DNA from: Avoscillospira sp045580485
Lineage (GTDB): Bacteria; Bacillota; Clostridia; Oscillospirales; Oscillospiraceae
Reading direction: 5' to 3'
Assembly: GCA_045580485.1 (NCBI GenBank)
Contig: JAZNNW010000139.1
Span: forward strand, 1-64,000
DNA length: 64,000 nt
The position numbers were made by a program, and so were the translations under genes. The notes below the pieces were generated by a model. That model did not search any database. It was given only the letters and a program-made list of their open reading frames with translations, and was not told where the DNA came from. Shown here piece by piece: positions 33,114 through 41,933 of this stretch (positions within the stretch are counted from its first letter, which is position 1; every line of letters starts with the position of its first letter).

Positions 33114-34622
33114 ATGAGCAATCCTGTTTTGGAGCTGCGGGGTATCACCAAGATCTTCCCCGGTGTCAAGGCTCTGAATCAAGTGCAGTTCGATCTGTAT
33201 CCCGGCGAGATCCACGCCCTTATGGGCGAAAACGGCGCCGGTAAACCTACCTTTATTAAGGTCATTATGGGTGTCCATCAGGCCGAAGAGGGCGAAATGT
33301 ACCTCAATGGTGAAAAGGTGAACTTCAAGAGTACCCGTGATGCCCAGAAGGCCGGTATCGCCGCTATTTACCAGCATGTGACCGCCTACCCCCACCTGAC
33401 TGTGGCAGAAAATATCTTCACCGGCCACCTGAAGCGGAAGTTCGGTATCGTCCAGTGGAAGGAAATGTATGCCGAGGCCGACCGGCTTCTGAAGGAACTG
33501 AATGCCGACTTTGATTCCCACGCCCTCATGGGCAATCTGTCTGTTGCCCAGCAGCAGATGGTGGAGATCGCCAAGGCACTTTCCCTCAATGCCCGCATTA
33601 TCATCATGGACGAGCCCACAGCGGCTCTGACCAAGCGGGAATCCGAAGAGCTCTACCGCATCACCCGGAAGCTCCGGGATGAGGGCGTTTCCATCATCTT
33701 CATCTCCCACCGTTTTGAAGATATGTACGCCCTGGCCACCCGTGTCACCGTGTTCCGGGATGCCCAGTATATCGGTACATACGATGTGGACGGCATTACC
33801 AATGCCGATCTGATCAAGGCCATGGTTGGCCGTGAGATCAAAGACCTGTTCCCCAAGCCGGATGTGACTCCCGGCGAGGAAGTCCTCCGTGTGGAGAACC
33901 TGTGCCGCACCGGCTTCTTCAAGGATGTGTCCTTCAGCGTCAAGAAGGGCGAGATCCTCGGTCTCACCGGACTGGTGGGTGCCAGAAGAACGGAAGTGGT
34001 CCAGACCATCTACGGTGTGGAAAAGCTGTCCTCCGGCAAGATCTTCTGGGAAGGCAAGGAAGTCAAGGTCAACAACCCCACAGAGGCCATCTCCATGGGT
34101 ATCGGCCTGCTGCCGGAGAACCGGCAGATCGAAGGTCTGATCCTGGATTGGGGCATCGGCAGAAACATCACCCTGCCGGAGCTGAAGTCCTATGTGGGCA
34201 AGCTGTTCCTGGATGAAAAGAAGGAAAATGAAGCTGCCAAGGATCTGGCGGAGCGGGTGGATACCAAGGCCGTCACCGTCTTTGACAAGGCAAGCAGCCT
34301 TTCCGGCGGCAACCAGCAGAAGGTGGTCGTTGCCAAGGCGCTGGGATCTGATTTCAAACTGCTGATCCTGGATGAGCCCACCAAGGGCGTGGATGTGGGC
34401 GCCAAAGCCGCCATCTATGAGATCATGGGCGAACTGGCCCAGCAGGGCTACGCCATCATCATGATCTCCTCTGAAATGCCCGAAATTCTGGGCATGAGTG
34501 ACCGGATCGTGGTCATGTGCGAAGGCCGTGTCACCGGCGAACTGAGCCGGGAAGAAGCCACCCAGGAGAAGATTCTGGAGCTGGCAATGGCCAAGCATAC
34601 TGCTGCAAAGGAGGGTGCATAA
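33114..34622 (+). CDS. sugar ABC transporter ATPase, rhamnose type, with altered Walker A
   Basis: The 502-residue protein has two ABC domains, as in RbsA/MglA/RhaT. Domain 1 has signature LSVAQQQMVEIAKAL and Walker B IIIMDEPTAAL, but its Walker A is GENGAGKPT: Pro45 (CCT at 33246) replaces the Ser that binds Mg-ATP. Domain 2 has the usual variant GLVGARRTEV, signature LSGGNQQKV and DEPTKGVDVG. The P45 change should impair ATP use, unless it is a sequencing or assembly error. Start at 33114 follows GAGGAGTG. The two permease genes and the binding protein follow directly. Confidence 0.9.
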   Translation: MSNPVLELRGITKIFPGVKALNQVQFDLYPGEIHALMGENGAGKPTFIKVIMGVHQAEEGEMYLNGEKVNFKSTRDAQKAGIAAIYQHVTAYPHLTVAENIFTGHLKRKFGIVQWKEMYAEADRLLKELNADFDSHALMGNLSVAQQQMVEIAKALSLNARIIIMDEPTAALTKRESEELYRITRKLRDEGVSIIFISHRFEDMYALATRVTVFRDAQYIGTYDVDGITNADLIKAMVGREIKDLFPKPDVTPGEEVLRVENLCRTGFFKDVSFSVKKGEILGLTGLVGARRTEVVQTIYGVEKLSSGKIFWEGKEVKVNNPTEAISMGIGLLPENRQIEGLILDWGIGRNITLPELKSYVGKLFLDEKKENEAAKDLAERVDTKAVTVFDKASSLSGGNQQKVVVAKALGSDFKLLILDEPTKGVDVGAKAAIYEIMGELAQQGYAIIMISSEMPEILGMSDRIVVMCEGRVTGELSREEATQEKILELAMAKHTAAKEGA

Positions 34623-34625
34623 GCC

Positions 34626-35633
34626 ATGAAGAATAAAACCCTTCAGAAAAAGGGCAAGCTGGCTGAGCTGCTCCGCAGCCGTGAAGTGAGTTTGCTTTTG
34701 GTTCTGGTTCTGCTGTGTGCCTTCATTCAGTTCCGCAACAACCAGTTCCTGACCCCCAATGTTATCAACGGCATCTTTAAGAACTATGCCTATACCATGG
34801 TCATGTCCTTCGGTATGCTGCTGGTTTTGCTCATCGGCGGTATCGATATCTCCGTAGGTGCGACCCTGGCTCTGTCCGGTATGACGGCCTGCATCCTGAT
34901 GAAGGAAGGCATCATCGCCAACACGCTGGTGGTCTATGGCGTCAGTATTGCCGTTGGTCTGGTCTGCGGTCTGCTGATCGGTCTGGTCATTGCCAAGGGC
35001 AAGGTCATTCCCATCATCGCCACTTTGGGCTTCCAGTATATCTATCGCGGTCTGACCTATGCCATTTCCGACAGTGACTGGGTCGGCACCTCCGAAATGT
35101 CTCAGGGCTTCAAGGATTTCGCCCAGGGCGGTATCTTTGGTCTGAACCACTTGATCTGCATCACTATCGTGGTGTTTGTGGTATTTTTGATCTTCCTCAA
35201 GTGGAGCAACTTCGGCCGCTCCATCTATGCCGTCGGCTCCAATGCCGATGCCGCCAAGATCTCCGGTATCCGCATCGACCGGATCAAGATCGCTGTCTAT
35301 ACCATCTGCGGTGCAATCGCAGGTCTCTGCGGTGCCATGCTGACCGGCTATTATGCCACCGCCCAGCCCAATATGGCAACCAATTCCGAAATGGATGTCA
35401 TTGCCGCCTGCGTCATTGGCGGTGTCAGCCTGGATGGCGGTCAGGGCAGCGCCGTGGGTGTGCTGCTGGGCGCCATTACCATGGCTGTCATCGGCAAGTC
35501 TCTGTCCATGGTGGGTATCAGCCCCTTCTGGCAGCAGGCCCTCAAGGGCGGTATCATCCTGCTGGCCGTTATGATCAATGTGCTGGTGCAGCGCGGTGCA
35601 GACCGCAGAATGCTGAAAGAGAGGGATATCTGA
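34626..35633 (+). CDS. sugar ABC transporter permease (first)
   Basis: The 335-residue protein has about eight to ten membrane helices and belongs to the BPD_transp_2 (RbsC-like) family: FGMLLVLLIGGIDISVGATLALSGM, GLVIAKGKVIPIIATLG, and the coupling-loop stretch GRSIYAVGSNADAAKISGI. It starts three bases after the ATPase stop, with AAAGGAGG upstream. Pairs with the next permease. Confidence 0.92.
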   Translation: MKNKTLQKKGKLAELLRSREVSLLLVLVLLCAFIQFRNNQFLTPNVINGIFKNYAYTMVMSFGMLLVLLIGGIDISVGATLALSGMTACILMKEGIIANTLVVYGVSIAVGLVCGLLIGLVIAKGKVIPIIATLGFQYIYRGLTYAISDSDWVGTSEMSQGFKDFAQGGIFGLNHLICITIVVFVVFLIFLKWSNFGRSIYAVGSNADAAKISGIRIDRIKIAVYTICGAIAGLCGAMLTGYYATAQPNMATNSEMDVIAACVIGGVSLDGGQGSAVGVLLGAITMAVIGKSLSMVGISPFWQQALKGGIILLAVMINVLVQRGADRRMLKERDI

Positions 35634-35634
35634 T

Positions 35635-36645
35635 ATGGCAACGAAATCAGGAAGAACCATTGAACATATCCAGAAAAAATCCCTCAAAGATATTCTGGTT
35701 CGCTGGGAGAGCCTGCTGGTCGTCATCTTCCTGGCGGTCAATATCATGAATGTCAGCATCTCTCCCAATTATCTGAAAGCATTTAACCTCTTTACCAACA
35801 TCAGAAGCATCCTGCTGAACGGTCTCATTGCGCTGCCTATGGCCTATATCCTGCTGCTGGCGGATATCGACCTTTCCGTGGGCTCCAATGTGTGCCTGTC
35901 CGCCACGGTGCTGGGTGTGGTCTATAATGCCACCGGCTCCATCTGGCTGGCCATTCTGGCAGGTATTGCCACCGGTACCCTCTGCGGTGCCCTCAACGGT
36001 CTGATCCTGACCAAGTTTACAGAACTGGCTCCCATGATCGTCACCCTTGCCACCATGACCCTCTACCGAGGCATTGCCGAGCGTATTTTGGGCGACGGCT
36101 CCACCAAGGGTATGCGGGATGTGGAATGGTTCTGCAAGCTCTATGATCTCCGCGTCGGTCCTGTGCCCATTTTGTTCTTCGTGTTCTGCGCCTTGGCGAT
36201 CATTTTCGGTATCGTCATGCACAAGACGGTCTTCGGCCGCCGGATGTACGCCATCGGTGCCAACAAGAAGGCTGCCGCCTATGCCGGCATCAAGGTCCAG
36301 AAGATCCGTATGATCGTCTTCACCCTCACCGGCTTTATCTGCGGTCTTTCCGCCATGTTCTACTGTGCATGGACCGGTTCCGTCAAGAGCGATATTGCCA
36401 AGGGCTACGAGCTGGAAGCCATTTCCGTCTGCGTTCTGGGCGGTATTTCCACTGCCGGCGGCAAGGGTAACTTCCCCGGCGCCATCATCTCCATCTTCAT
36501 CATCGGTCTGCTGCGCTACGGTCTGAACTTGAAGAACATCAACCCCCAGATCATCAACATCATTGTTGGTGCCCTGCTGATCCTGGTGGTCATGTTCCCC
36601 AACATCCGCCAGTCCATCTCCGACAGCCGAAAGAAGAAGCTGTAA
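35635..36645 (+). CDS. sugar ABC transporter permease (second)
   Basis: The 336-residue RbsC-like permease has LNGLIALPMAYILLLADIDL (SVGSN follows), TKFTELAPMIVTLATMTLYRG and the coupling loop GRRMYAIGANKKAAAYAGI. It starts one base after the stop of the first permease, so the two are made together and form the channel. Two distinct permeases are typical of the rhamnose (RhaPQ) and AI-2 (LsrCD) transporters, unlike ribose with one. Confidence 0.92.
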   Translation: MATKSGRTIEHIQKKSLKDILVRWESLLVVIFLAVNIMNVSISPNYLKAFNLFTNIRSILLNGLIALPMAYILLLADIDLSVGSNVCLSATVLGVVYNATGSIWLAILAGIATGTLCGALNGLILTKFTELAPMIVTLATMTLYRGIAERILGDGSTKGMRDVEWFCKLYDLRVGPVPILFFVFCALAIIFGIVMHKTVFGRRMYAIGANKKAAAYAGIKVQKIRMIVFTLTGFICGLSAMFYCAWTGSVKSDIAKGYELEAISVCVLGGISTAGGKGNFPGAIISIFIIGLLRYGLNLKNINPQIINIIVGALLILVVMFPNIRQSISDSRKKKL

Positions 36646-36702
36646 TTGGTATGTACGCAAAAGCGTTCATATAAAAAACAAACTTGAAAGGAAGAAAAAA
36701 CT

Positions 36703-37788
36703 ATGAAGAAACTGCTTGCTCTGCTGCTCGCCCTGGTTATGGTCTTCTCTCTGGCCGCTTGCGCCGAGAAGGCTCCCGTCGAGGAAGAAGCACCCGTCGA
36801 AGAAGCTCCTGTTGAAGAAGCTCCCGTCGAGGAAGAAGCACCCGCTGCCGAACTGACTTTCGCCATCGTGCCCAAGTCCGCCGGCAACCCCTACAACGAA
36901 AGAGAAGCATCCGGCTTTGAAGAAGCCTGTGCTGCTCTGGGCGTCAAGTCCATCGTTCAGTATCCCGAAGACACCTCCGCTGAGGCTCAGATCAATGTTA
37001 TCAACAACCTGATCGCTCAGGGCGTCAACGGCATCGCCGTTGCTGCCAACGATGCAGAAGCTCTGGAATCCACTCTGAATGATGCCAAGGCTGCCGGTAT
37101 CACCGTTGTCTCTCTGGACTCCGATACCAAGGGCTCCCAGTTGTTCATCAACCAGGCTGGTGTCAAGGAAGTCGCTCAGGTCCTAGTCGACTCCGTCTAT
37201 GACATGGCTGGCGGCGCCGGCGAATTCGCCGTCCTGTCCGCTTCCTCCACTGCTACCAACCAGAACTCCTGGATCGCTGCCATGGAGCAGATCATCGCTG
37301 CTGACGAGAAGTATGCTGATCTGGTTTGGGTCGAGACTGTCTACGGCGACGACGAGTCCCAGAAGTCCGTTGACATGACCGAGTCTCTGATGACCAACTA
37401 TCCCGACCTGAAGGTCATCTGCTGCCCCACCACCGTTGGTGTTCTGGCCTGCGCTCAGACCGTTCAGAATGCCGGCTCCGCCATCAAGGTTGCCGGTCTG
37501 GGTCTGCCCTCCGAAATGAACGGCTATGTCGGCGAAGATCTGCCCTGCCCCTACATGTATCTGTGGAACCCCATTGATGTGGGTGCTACCGCTGCATACG
37601 CTATGCAGTGCATCATCGACGGCGCCACCACCGGCACCGTTGGCGAGAACTTCACCGCTGCCAACGGCAACGCTTACGATGTCATCGAAGGCGACGAGTC
37701 CGTCGGCGTTTACTCCACTCAGATCATTGTTGGCCCTCCCTACGAGTTCACTGCTGACAACATCGCCGAGTGGGCACAGGTCTATTAA
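36703..37788 (+). CDS. rhamnose-type sugar-binding lipoprotein
   Basis: The 361-residue protein has a lipoprotein signal (MKKLLALLLALVMVFSLAAC, lipobox LAAC with Cys20), an acidic repeat linker of PVEE units (residues 25-46) and a periplasmic-binding type 1 domain starting LTFAIVPKSAGNPYNEREASGFEEA. The NPYN and AAA-type substrate segments fit the RhaS/LsrB group. Very biased codons indicate high expression. It captures sugar outside the membrane for the preceding permeases. Confidence 0.92.
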   Translation: MKKLLALLLALVMVFSLAACAEKAPVEEEAPVEEAPVEEAPVEEEAPAAELTFAIVPKSAGNPYNEREASGFEEACAALGVKSIVQYPEDTSAEAQINVINNLIAQGVNGIAVAANDAEALESTLNDAKAAGITVVSLDSDTKGSQLFINQAGVKEVAQVLVDSVYDMAGGAGEFAVLSASSTATNQNSWIAAMEQIIAADEKYADLVWVETVYGDDESQKSVDMTESLMTNYPDLKVICCPTTVGVLACAQTVQNAGSAIKVAGLGLPSEMNGYVGEDLPCPYMYLWNPIDVGATAAYAMQCIIDGATTGTVGENFTAANGNAYDVIEGDESVGVYSTQIIVGPPYEFTADNIAEWAQVY

Positions 37789-37825
37789 TTTATAAGAAAA
37801 CAGTCTTATAATTTCTAACTGACCG

Positions 37826-37856
37826 GCGGGGCAGGCGCACGCCTGCCCCGCTTTTT
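37826..37856 (+). terminator. terminator after the sugar-binding protein gene
   Basis: GCGGGGCAGGC and GCCTGCCCCGC around GCAC, then TTTTT. The mutarotase gene is therefore downstream of a terminator and may rely on read-through or its own promoter. Confidence 0.9.
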
Positions 37857-37933
37857 CATAAAAATTTTTCCTTTTTTGTGTAAAAAACAGTGGTTTTTAT
37901 AGAAAAAATCAAAAATTTAAGGAGTGATTTTCC

Positions 37934-38245
37934 ATGATCAAGGGTTTCAAGATGAAGCTGTATCCCGGTCAGGAGGCCGAATACGAAAAGCGTCACAATC
38001 AGCTCTGGCCGGAAATGGCAGACATGATTCACGAACACGGCGGCAAGAACTATACCATTTTCCTGGACAAGGAAACGCTGACCCTGTTCGGTTATATTGA
38101 GATCGAAAGTGAAGAGCTGTGGGCAAAGGGTGCCGATACGGCCATCAACCGGAAATGGTGGGACTTCATGGCCGATATCATGGAGACCAATCCCGATAAC
38201 AGCCCCGTGGCCATTGACCTGCAAAATGTGTTCCATCTGGATTGA
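37934..38245 (+). CDS. rhaM: L-rhamnose mutarotase
   Basis: The 103-residue protein matches RhaM: MKLYPGQEAEYEKRHNQLWPEM with the catalytic His, GGKNYTIFLDKETLTLFGYIEIE, and the terminal WWDFMADIMETNPDNSP. It interconverts alpha and beta L-rhamnose so that the isomerase gets its preferred anomer. RBS AAGGAGTG. It confirms L-rhamnose as the substrate of this cluster. Confidence 0.95.
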   Translation: MIKGFKMKLYPGQEAEYEKRHNQLWPEMADMIHEHGGKNYTIFLDKETLTLFGYIEIESEELWAKGADTAINRKWWDFMADIMETNPDNSPVAIDLQNVFHLD

Positions 38246-38259
38246 TCGGAGGATAAACG

Positions 38260-39759
38260 ATGAACAGAAAGCCTGTTAAGAAGCCGAGAATCGGTCTGTA
38301 TTCCATGGGTTTGAAGCACTATTGGGGCCAGTTTGCCGGTCTGGAAGACCGGATGAAGCTCTACGGTGCCTTTATTGCCGAGAAGCTGGAAGCCATGGGT
38401 GCAGAGGTGGTGCGCTATGATCTGGTGGACTGCGAGCAGGCCGGCAAGGAAGCCGGTGAAGTCTTTGCCGCCCACAATGTGGATCTGGTGTTCGCCCACG
38501 CCGCCACCTATGTGACCTCCGCCTCCGTCCTGCCGGTCCATCAGATCTGCAAGGCACCGGTGGTCATTCTGAACCTCCAGCCCACCACCCGCATCAACTA
38601 TGCCAAAACAACCACCGGCGAATGGCTGGCTCACTGCGGCGCCTGCCCTGTGCCGGAGATCGTCAATGCCCTCCACCGGGCAGATATTTCCTGCGAGGTC
38701 ATCAATGGTCTGCTGGGCATGACCGAGACCCCCGAAATCTCTCTGACCAATGAAAACACTGCCGACCGCCCCGAAGCAAAGAAGGCCTGGGCAGAGATCG
38801 AGCAGTGGGTCAAGGCCGCCATGGTCAAGCGGAATCTCATGGGTGCCCGCTTCGGCTTCCTGGGCAATACCTACGGCGGTATGTTGGATATGTACAGTGA
38901 TTTCACCATGTTCCAGGGTCAGACCGGCGCCCATTTGCAGGTTTTGGAAATGTGCGATCTGAACCGCCATCTGGAAAAAGTCACCGATGCTGAAGTGGCT
39001 GCCAAGCGGCAGGAGATCGCCGATTTCTTCCGCATCAGCGAGACCGATGCCGCTGATCCGCTGGCCCAGAAGCCCACGGAGGAGCAGCTGAACTGGTCCG
39101 CTAAGGTGGCAGTGGCACAGGAAAAGATGGTGGAAGAATTCGATCTGGACGCTCTGACCTATTACTATCACGGCGCACCCGGCGGTCACTATGAGGAAGT
39201 TCAGGGCGGCTTCATCGTGGGTCACTCTCTGCTGACGGCATCAGGCATCCCCTGCTCCGGCGAAGGCGATCTGAAGACCTGCCTTGCCATGAAGATCTGC
39301 GATCTTCTGGGCGTCGGCGGCAGCTTCTGCGAGATCGTAGTCACCGACTATGAGGATGGCACCATCCTGCTGGGTCATGACGGCCCCTTCCATCTGGCCA
39401 TCGCCAAGGAGAAACCCATTCTCAGAGGTATGGGTCTGTACCATGGCAAGCAGGGCACCGGCGTATCCGTGGAAGCCAAGGTCCGCACCGGCCCCATCAC
39501 CAATCTGAACTGCACCCAGACTGTGGACGGCAGACTGAAGTTCATCATCACCGAGGCAGAGTCCACCGATGGTACCATCATGACCATCGGCAACACTCAG
39601 ACTCCCGTGAAGTTCAACAAGTCTCCCGATGAATATTTCGATGAGTGGTTCCGGGAACTGCCCACCCATCATTTTGCCATGAGCGTGGGTCATAACGAAG
39701 CCCAGCTCATCAAGGTCTGCAAGCTGCTGAACGCCGCCCACGCAGAGCTGAACAAGTGA
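38260..39759 (+). CDS. L-fucose/L-arabinose-isomerase-like protein
   Basis: The 499-residue protein has the isomerase-family layout: an N-terminal flavodoxin-like domain (RIGLYSMGLKHYWGQF), a middle domain with GNTYGGMLDMYSDF, and a C-terminal barrel with ELPTHHFAMSVGHNEAQL, whose His pair matches the metal region of AraA. It is longer and more divergent than AraA. The substrate is unknown. RBS GGAGG, 14 bases after rhaM, so it is part of the same unit. It may handle another sugar released with rhamnose, or a rhamnose-like deoxy sugar; this is inference. Confidence 0.75.
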   Translation: MNRKPVKKPRIGLYSMGLKHYWGQFAGLEDRMKLYGAFIAEKLEAMGAEVVRYDLVDCEQAGKEAGEVFAAHNVDLVFAHAATYVTSASVLPVHQICKAPVVILNLQPTTRINYAKTTTGEWLAHCGACPVPEIVNALHRADISCEVINGLLGMTETPEISLTNENTADRPEAKKAWAEIEQWVKAAMVKRNLMGARFGFLGNTYGGMLDMYSDFTMFQGQTGAHLQVLEMCDLNRHLEKVTDAEVAAKRQEIADFFRISETDAADPLAQKPTEEQLNWSAKVAVAQEKMVEEFDLDALTYYYHGAPGGHYEEVQGGFIVGHSLLTASGIPCSGEGDLKTCLAMKICDLLGVGGSFCEIVVTDYEDGTILLGHDGPFHLAIAKEKPILRGMGLYHGKQGTGVSVEAKVRTGPITNLNCTQTVDGRLKFIITEAESTDGTIMTIGNTQTPVKFNKSPDEYFDEWFRELPTHHFAMSVGHNEAQLIKVCKLLNAAHAELNK

Positions 39760-39764
39760 TTCGC

Positions 39765-39797
39765 AAAACTCCGCCTTGTAAAAGGCGGAGTTTTGTT
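39765..39797 (+). terminator. terminator after the isomerase-like gene
   Basis: AAAACTCCGCCTT and AAGGCGGAGTTTT form a near-perfect stem. It ends three bases before the first ATG of the MFS frame. Confidence 0.85.
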
Positions 39798-39799
39798 GT

Positions 39800-41038
39800 A
39801 TGATGCAAGAAGAATGGAAAAAGTGGGTGACCTCCGTGAAAAAGATTCATTACAGCTGGGTGGTATGTTTTGCCTGTGCCCTGATACTTTTCTGTACCGG
39901 TGGCCTGTGCATCAACGCCTTTACCATCTATCAGCCTTACATCCGTATCCAGAATGGTTTTACCAACGCCCAGTCCTCCGCTATCATCACCGTGCGGAGC
40001 CTGTTTTCCTTTGCATCCGTGCTGCTGACGGGATTCTATTTCAAACGGATCTCCCTGCGATGGGGCACTTTTTTGGGCGGTCTTCTGTCGGTTCTATCCT
40101 TTGTGGTGTTCGGTCTGGCCCGCAGCCATTTTGCCTACTGCACCGCTGCAGCCCTCTGCGGACTGGGTTACGGCTTTTCCGGCATGGTGCCGGTGGCCAT
40201 CTTATTGGATCATTGGTTTGTCAAAAAACGAACCCTGGCGATGGGTCTCTGTGCAGCCTCCACGGGATTGGCTGTGTTGGGAATCCCTCAGCTGCTCACA
40301 TGGCTGATCGAATCCTTCGGTCTGCAGGTGACTTTTTTTGCAGAAGCCATGGTCATATTGGCATTGCTGACGGTGGTCTGGCTGCTTTTGCGTGACCGTC
40401 CCGCTGACAAGGGACTTTCGCCCTATGGTGCGGAGGAAGGCCCGGCCGCCTTCAAGGTGGTGCGTCATGACCGCAGACTGGAAAAGAAAGACTGGATTCT
40501 GCTGGTGCCCATGCTGCTTCTGCTGGGCACGGTCAACTCCGTGGGCTACAGCCATCTGACCATGCTGGCTACAGCAAAGGGCTTCGGCAGTCAGACCGTT
40601 GCCACGGCGATTACAGTTACGGGACTGTCTCTGATTCTGGGCAAATGTGCCTACGGCTGGATCTCGGAAAAGCTGGGCACCGTTGCCTGCAACTGGATCA
40701 TGGGCAGCCTGCTGGTCGCCGGACTGGCTCTCTGCTGCGTCACTTCCGGCAGCGTGGTTCTGTTATTTGTCGCCATGTGTGCCTATGGCATGGGTCTCTC
40801 CATGGCCACCGTGGGCATCACCGCCTGGGCAGGAGATCTGGCGGCCCAGGCGCAGTATGACCATACGGTGCAGCTATTCCAGTCCCTTTCCTCCGCCGGA
40901 GCACTGATCTTCTCCAGCTTCCCCGGTATTCTGGCCGATCACTTCGGCGGCTCCTACATCCCGGCTTACATCTGCTTTGCAGCCTTTGCACTGTTTGTCC
41001 TTCTGGCAATTCAGTGGACATATCATAAATCCAAATAA
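39800..41038 (+). CDS. MFS transporter, OFA (oxalate/formate antiporter)-like
   Basis: The protein (up to 412 residues) has twelve predicted helices in two groups of six with a cytoplasmic loop near residue 205-235 (basic, Arg-rich), and GLGYGFSGMVPVAILLDHWFVKKRTLAMGLCAASTGL, cut here as GFSGM and WFVKKRTLAMG, typical of the OFA family. It may move a monocarboxylate; the substrate is unknown. The start is doubtful: ATG 39800 follows a terminator with no ribosome site, and TATGAT there could be a -10. GTG at 39827 or 39836 are alternatives. The first cytoplasmic residues are the only part affected. Confidence 0.82.
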   Translation: MMQEEWKKWVTSVKKIHYSWVVCFACALILFCTGGLCINAFTIYQPYIRIQNGFTNAQSSAIITVRSLFSFASVLLTGFYFKRISLRWGTFLGGLLSVLSFVVFGLARSHFAYCTAAALCGLGYGFSGMVPVAILLDHWFVKKRTLAMGLCAASTGLAVLGIPQLLTWLIESFGLQVTFFAEAMVILALLTVVWLLLRDRPADKGLSPYGAEEGPAAFKVVRHDRRLEKKDWILLVPMLLLLGTVNSVGYSHLTMLATAKGFGSQTVATAITVTGLSLILGKCAYGWISEKLGTVACNWIMGSLLVAGLALCCVTSGSVVLLFVAMCAYGMGLSMATVGITAWAGDLAAQAQYDHTVQLFQSLSSAGALIFSSFPGILADHFGGSYIPAYICFAAFALFVLLAIQWTYHKSK

Positions 41039-41041
41039 AGA

Positions 41042-41126
41042 GCGGATTGCCACGCAGCTTTGCTGCTCGCAATGACCGGCTTAAGGAGTGTCATTGCGAG
41101 GGCTGAAAGCCCGTGGCAATCCGTAT
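41042..41126. repeat. dispersed palindromic repeat, family B
   Basis: CGGATTGCCACG and CGTGGCAATCCG form the ends, with TCGCAATGAC and GTCATTGCGA inside: a nested long inverted repeat between convergent genes. The closing arm runs into a T-rich stretch, so it can also act as terminator for the MFS gene. Confidence 0.8.
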
Positions 41127-41138
41127 TTTTTTATTTTA

Positions 41139-41933
41139 TTAAGATAGCAGCAGCTTGTCGTCGGCTTCGTCGGAGCCGCTGACCTTGCTGAACAGCTCCA
41201 GCAGATCGGGAACCGTCAGCTTCTGCTTTTCTTCCCCTGCCACATCGATAACGATACGGCCTTCATACATCATGACCAGCCGGTCGCCGTATTCAATGGC
41301 ATCACGCATATTGTGGGTGATCATCAGGGTGGTCAGCTTGTCCCGGTTGACGATGAGACGGGTGGTCTCCATGACCTTTGCAGAGGTCTTGGGGTCCAGG
41401 GCTGCCGTATGCTCGTCCAGAAGCAGCAGCTTGGGCTTCTGCAGAGAGGCCATCAGCAGGGTCAAGGCCTGCCGCTGACCGCCGGAGAGCAGACCCACCT
41501 TGGCAGTCAGACGGTCTTCCAGACCCAAGTCCAGGGTCTTGAGCATTTCCCGGTACATGTCCCGTTCGGACTTGGTAATACCCATACGGAAGCCTCTGCC
41601 CCGACCGCGGCGCAGTGCCAAAGCCAGATTTTCTTCGATCTGCATGGAGGCAGCGGTGCCCATCATGGGGTCCTGGAACACACGACCAATGTACTTGGCA
41701 CGCTTATACTCCGGCAGGTGGGTCACATCCACGCCGCCGATGGTGACGGTGCCTTCATCCACGATCAGCGCGCCGGAAACGGCGTTGAGGAGGGTGGATT
41801 TACCGGCGCCGTTGCCGCCGATGACAGAGACGGATTCGCCTTCCTTAATATGCAGGGACACGCCCTTGAGGGCGGCTTTTTCATTGATGGTCCCGGGGTT
41901 GAAGGTTTTGAAGATGTTTTCGACCTTAAGCAT
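41139..41933 (-). CDS. ABC transporter ATPase of a TrpXYZ-like system
   Basis: The 264-residue ATPase has Walker A GGNGAGKSTLLNAV, a Q-loop at GRVFQDPMMG, signature LLSGGQRQALTLLMA and Walker B LLLLDEHTAALDPKT. The DEHTAALDP form and gene order (binding protein, permease, ATPase) are those of the family whose known members import tryptophan or tyrosine in streptococci. It overlaps the permease end by eight bases; ATG at 41933 has GGAGGT upstream, unlike GTG at 41942. Confidence 0.88.
   Translation of the reverse strand: MLKVENIFKTFNPGTINEKAALKGVSLHIKEGESVSVIGGNGAGKSTLLNAVSGALIVDEGTVTIGGVDVTHLPEYKRAKYIGRVFQDPMMGTAASMQIEENLALALRRGRGRGFRMGITKSERDMYREMLKTLDLGLEDRLTAKVGLLSGGQRQALTLLMASLQKPKLLLLDEHTAALDPKTSAKVMETTRLIVNRDKLTTLMITHNMRDAIEYGDRLVMMYEGRIVIDVAGEEKQKLTVPDLLELFSKVSGSDEADDKLLLS

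Noticed and set aside
33003..35768. 921-residue open frame opposite the sugar transporter genes
   Set aside because: Antisense shadow of the ATPase and permease genes; composition is His/Asp/Gly-rich and unlike a real protein.
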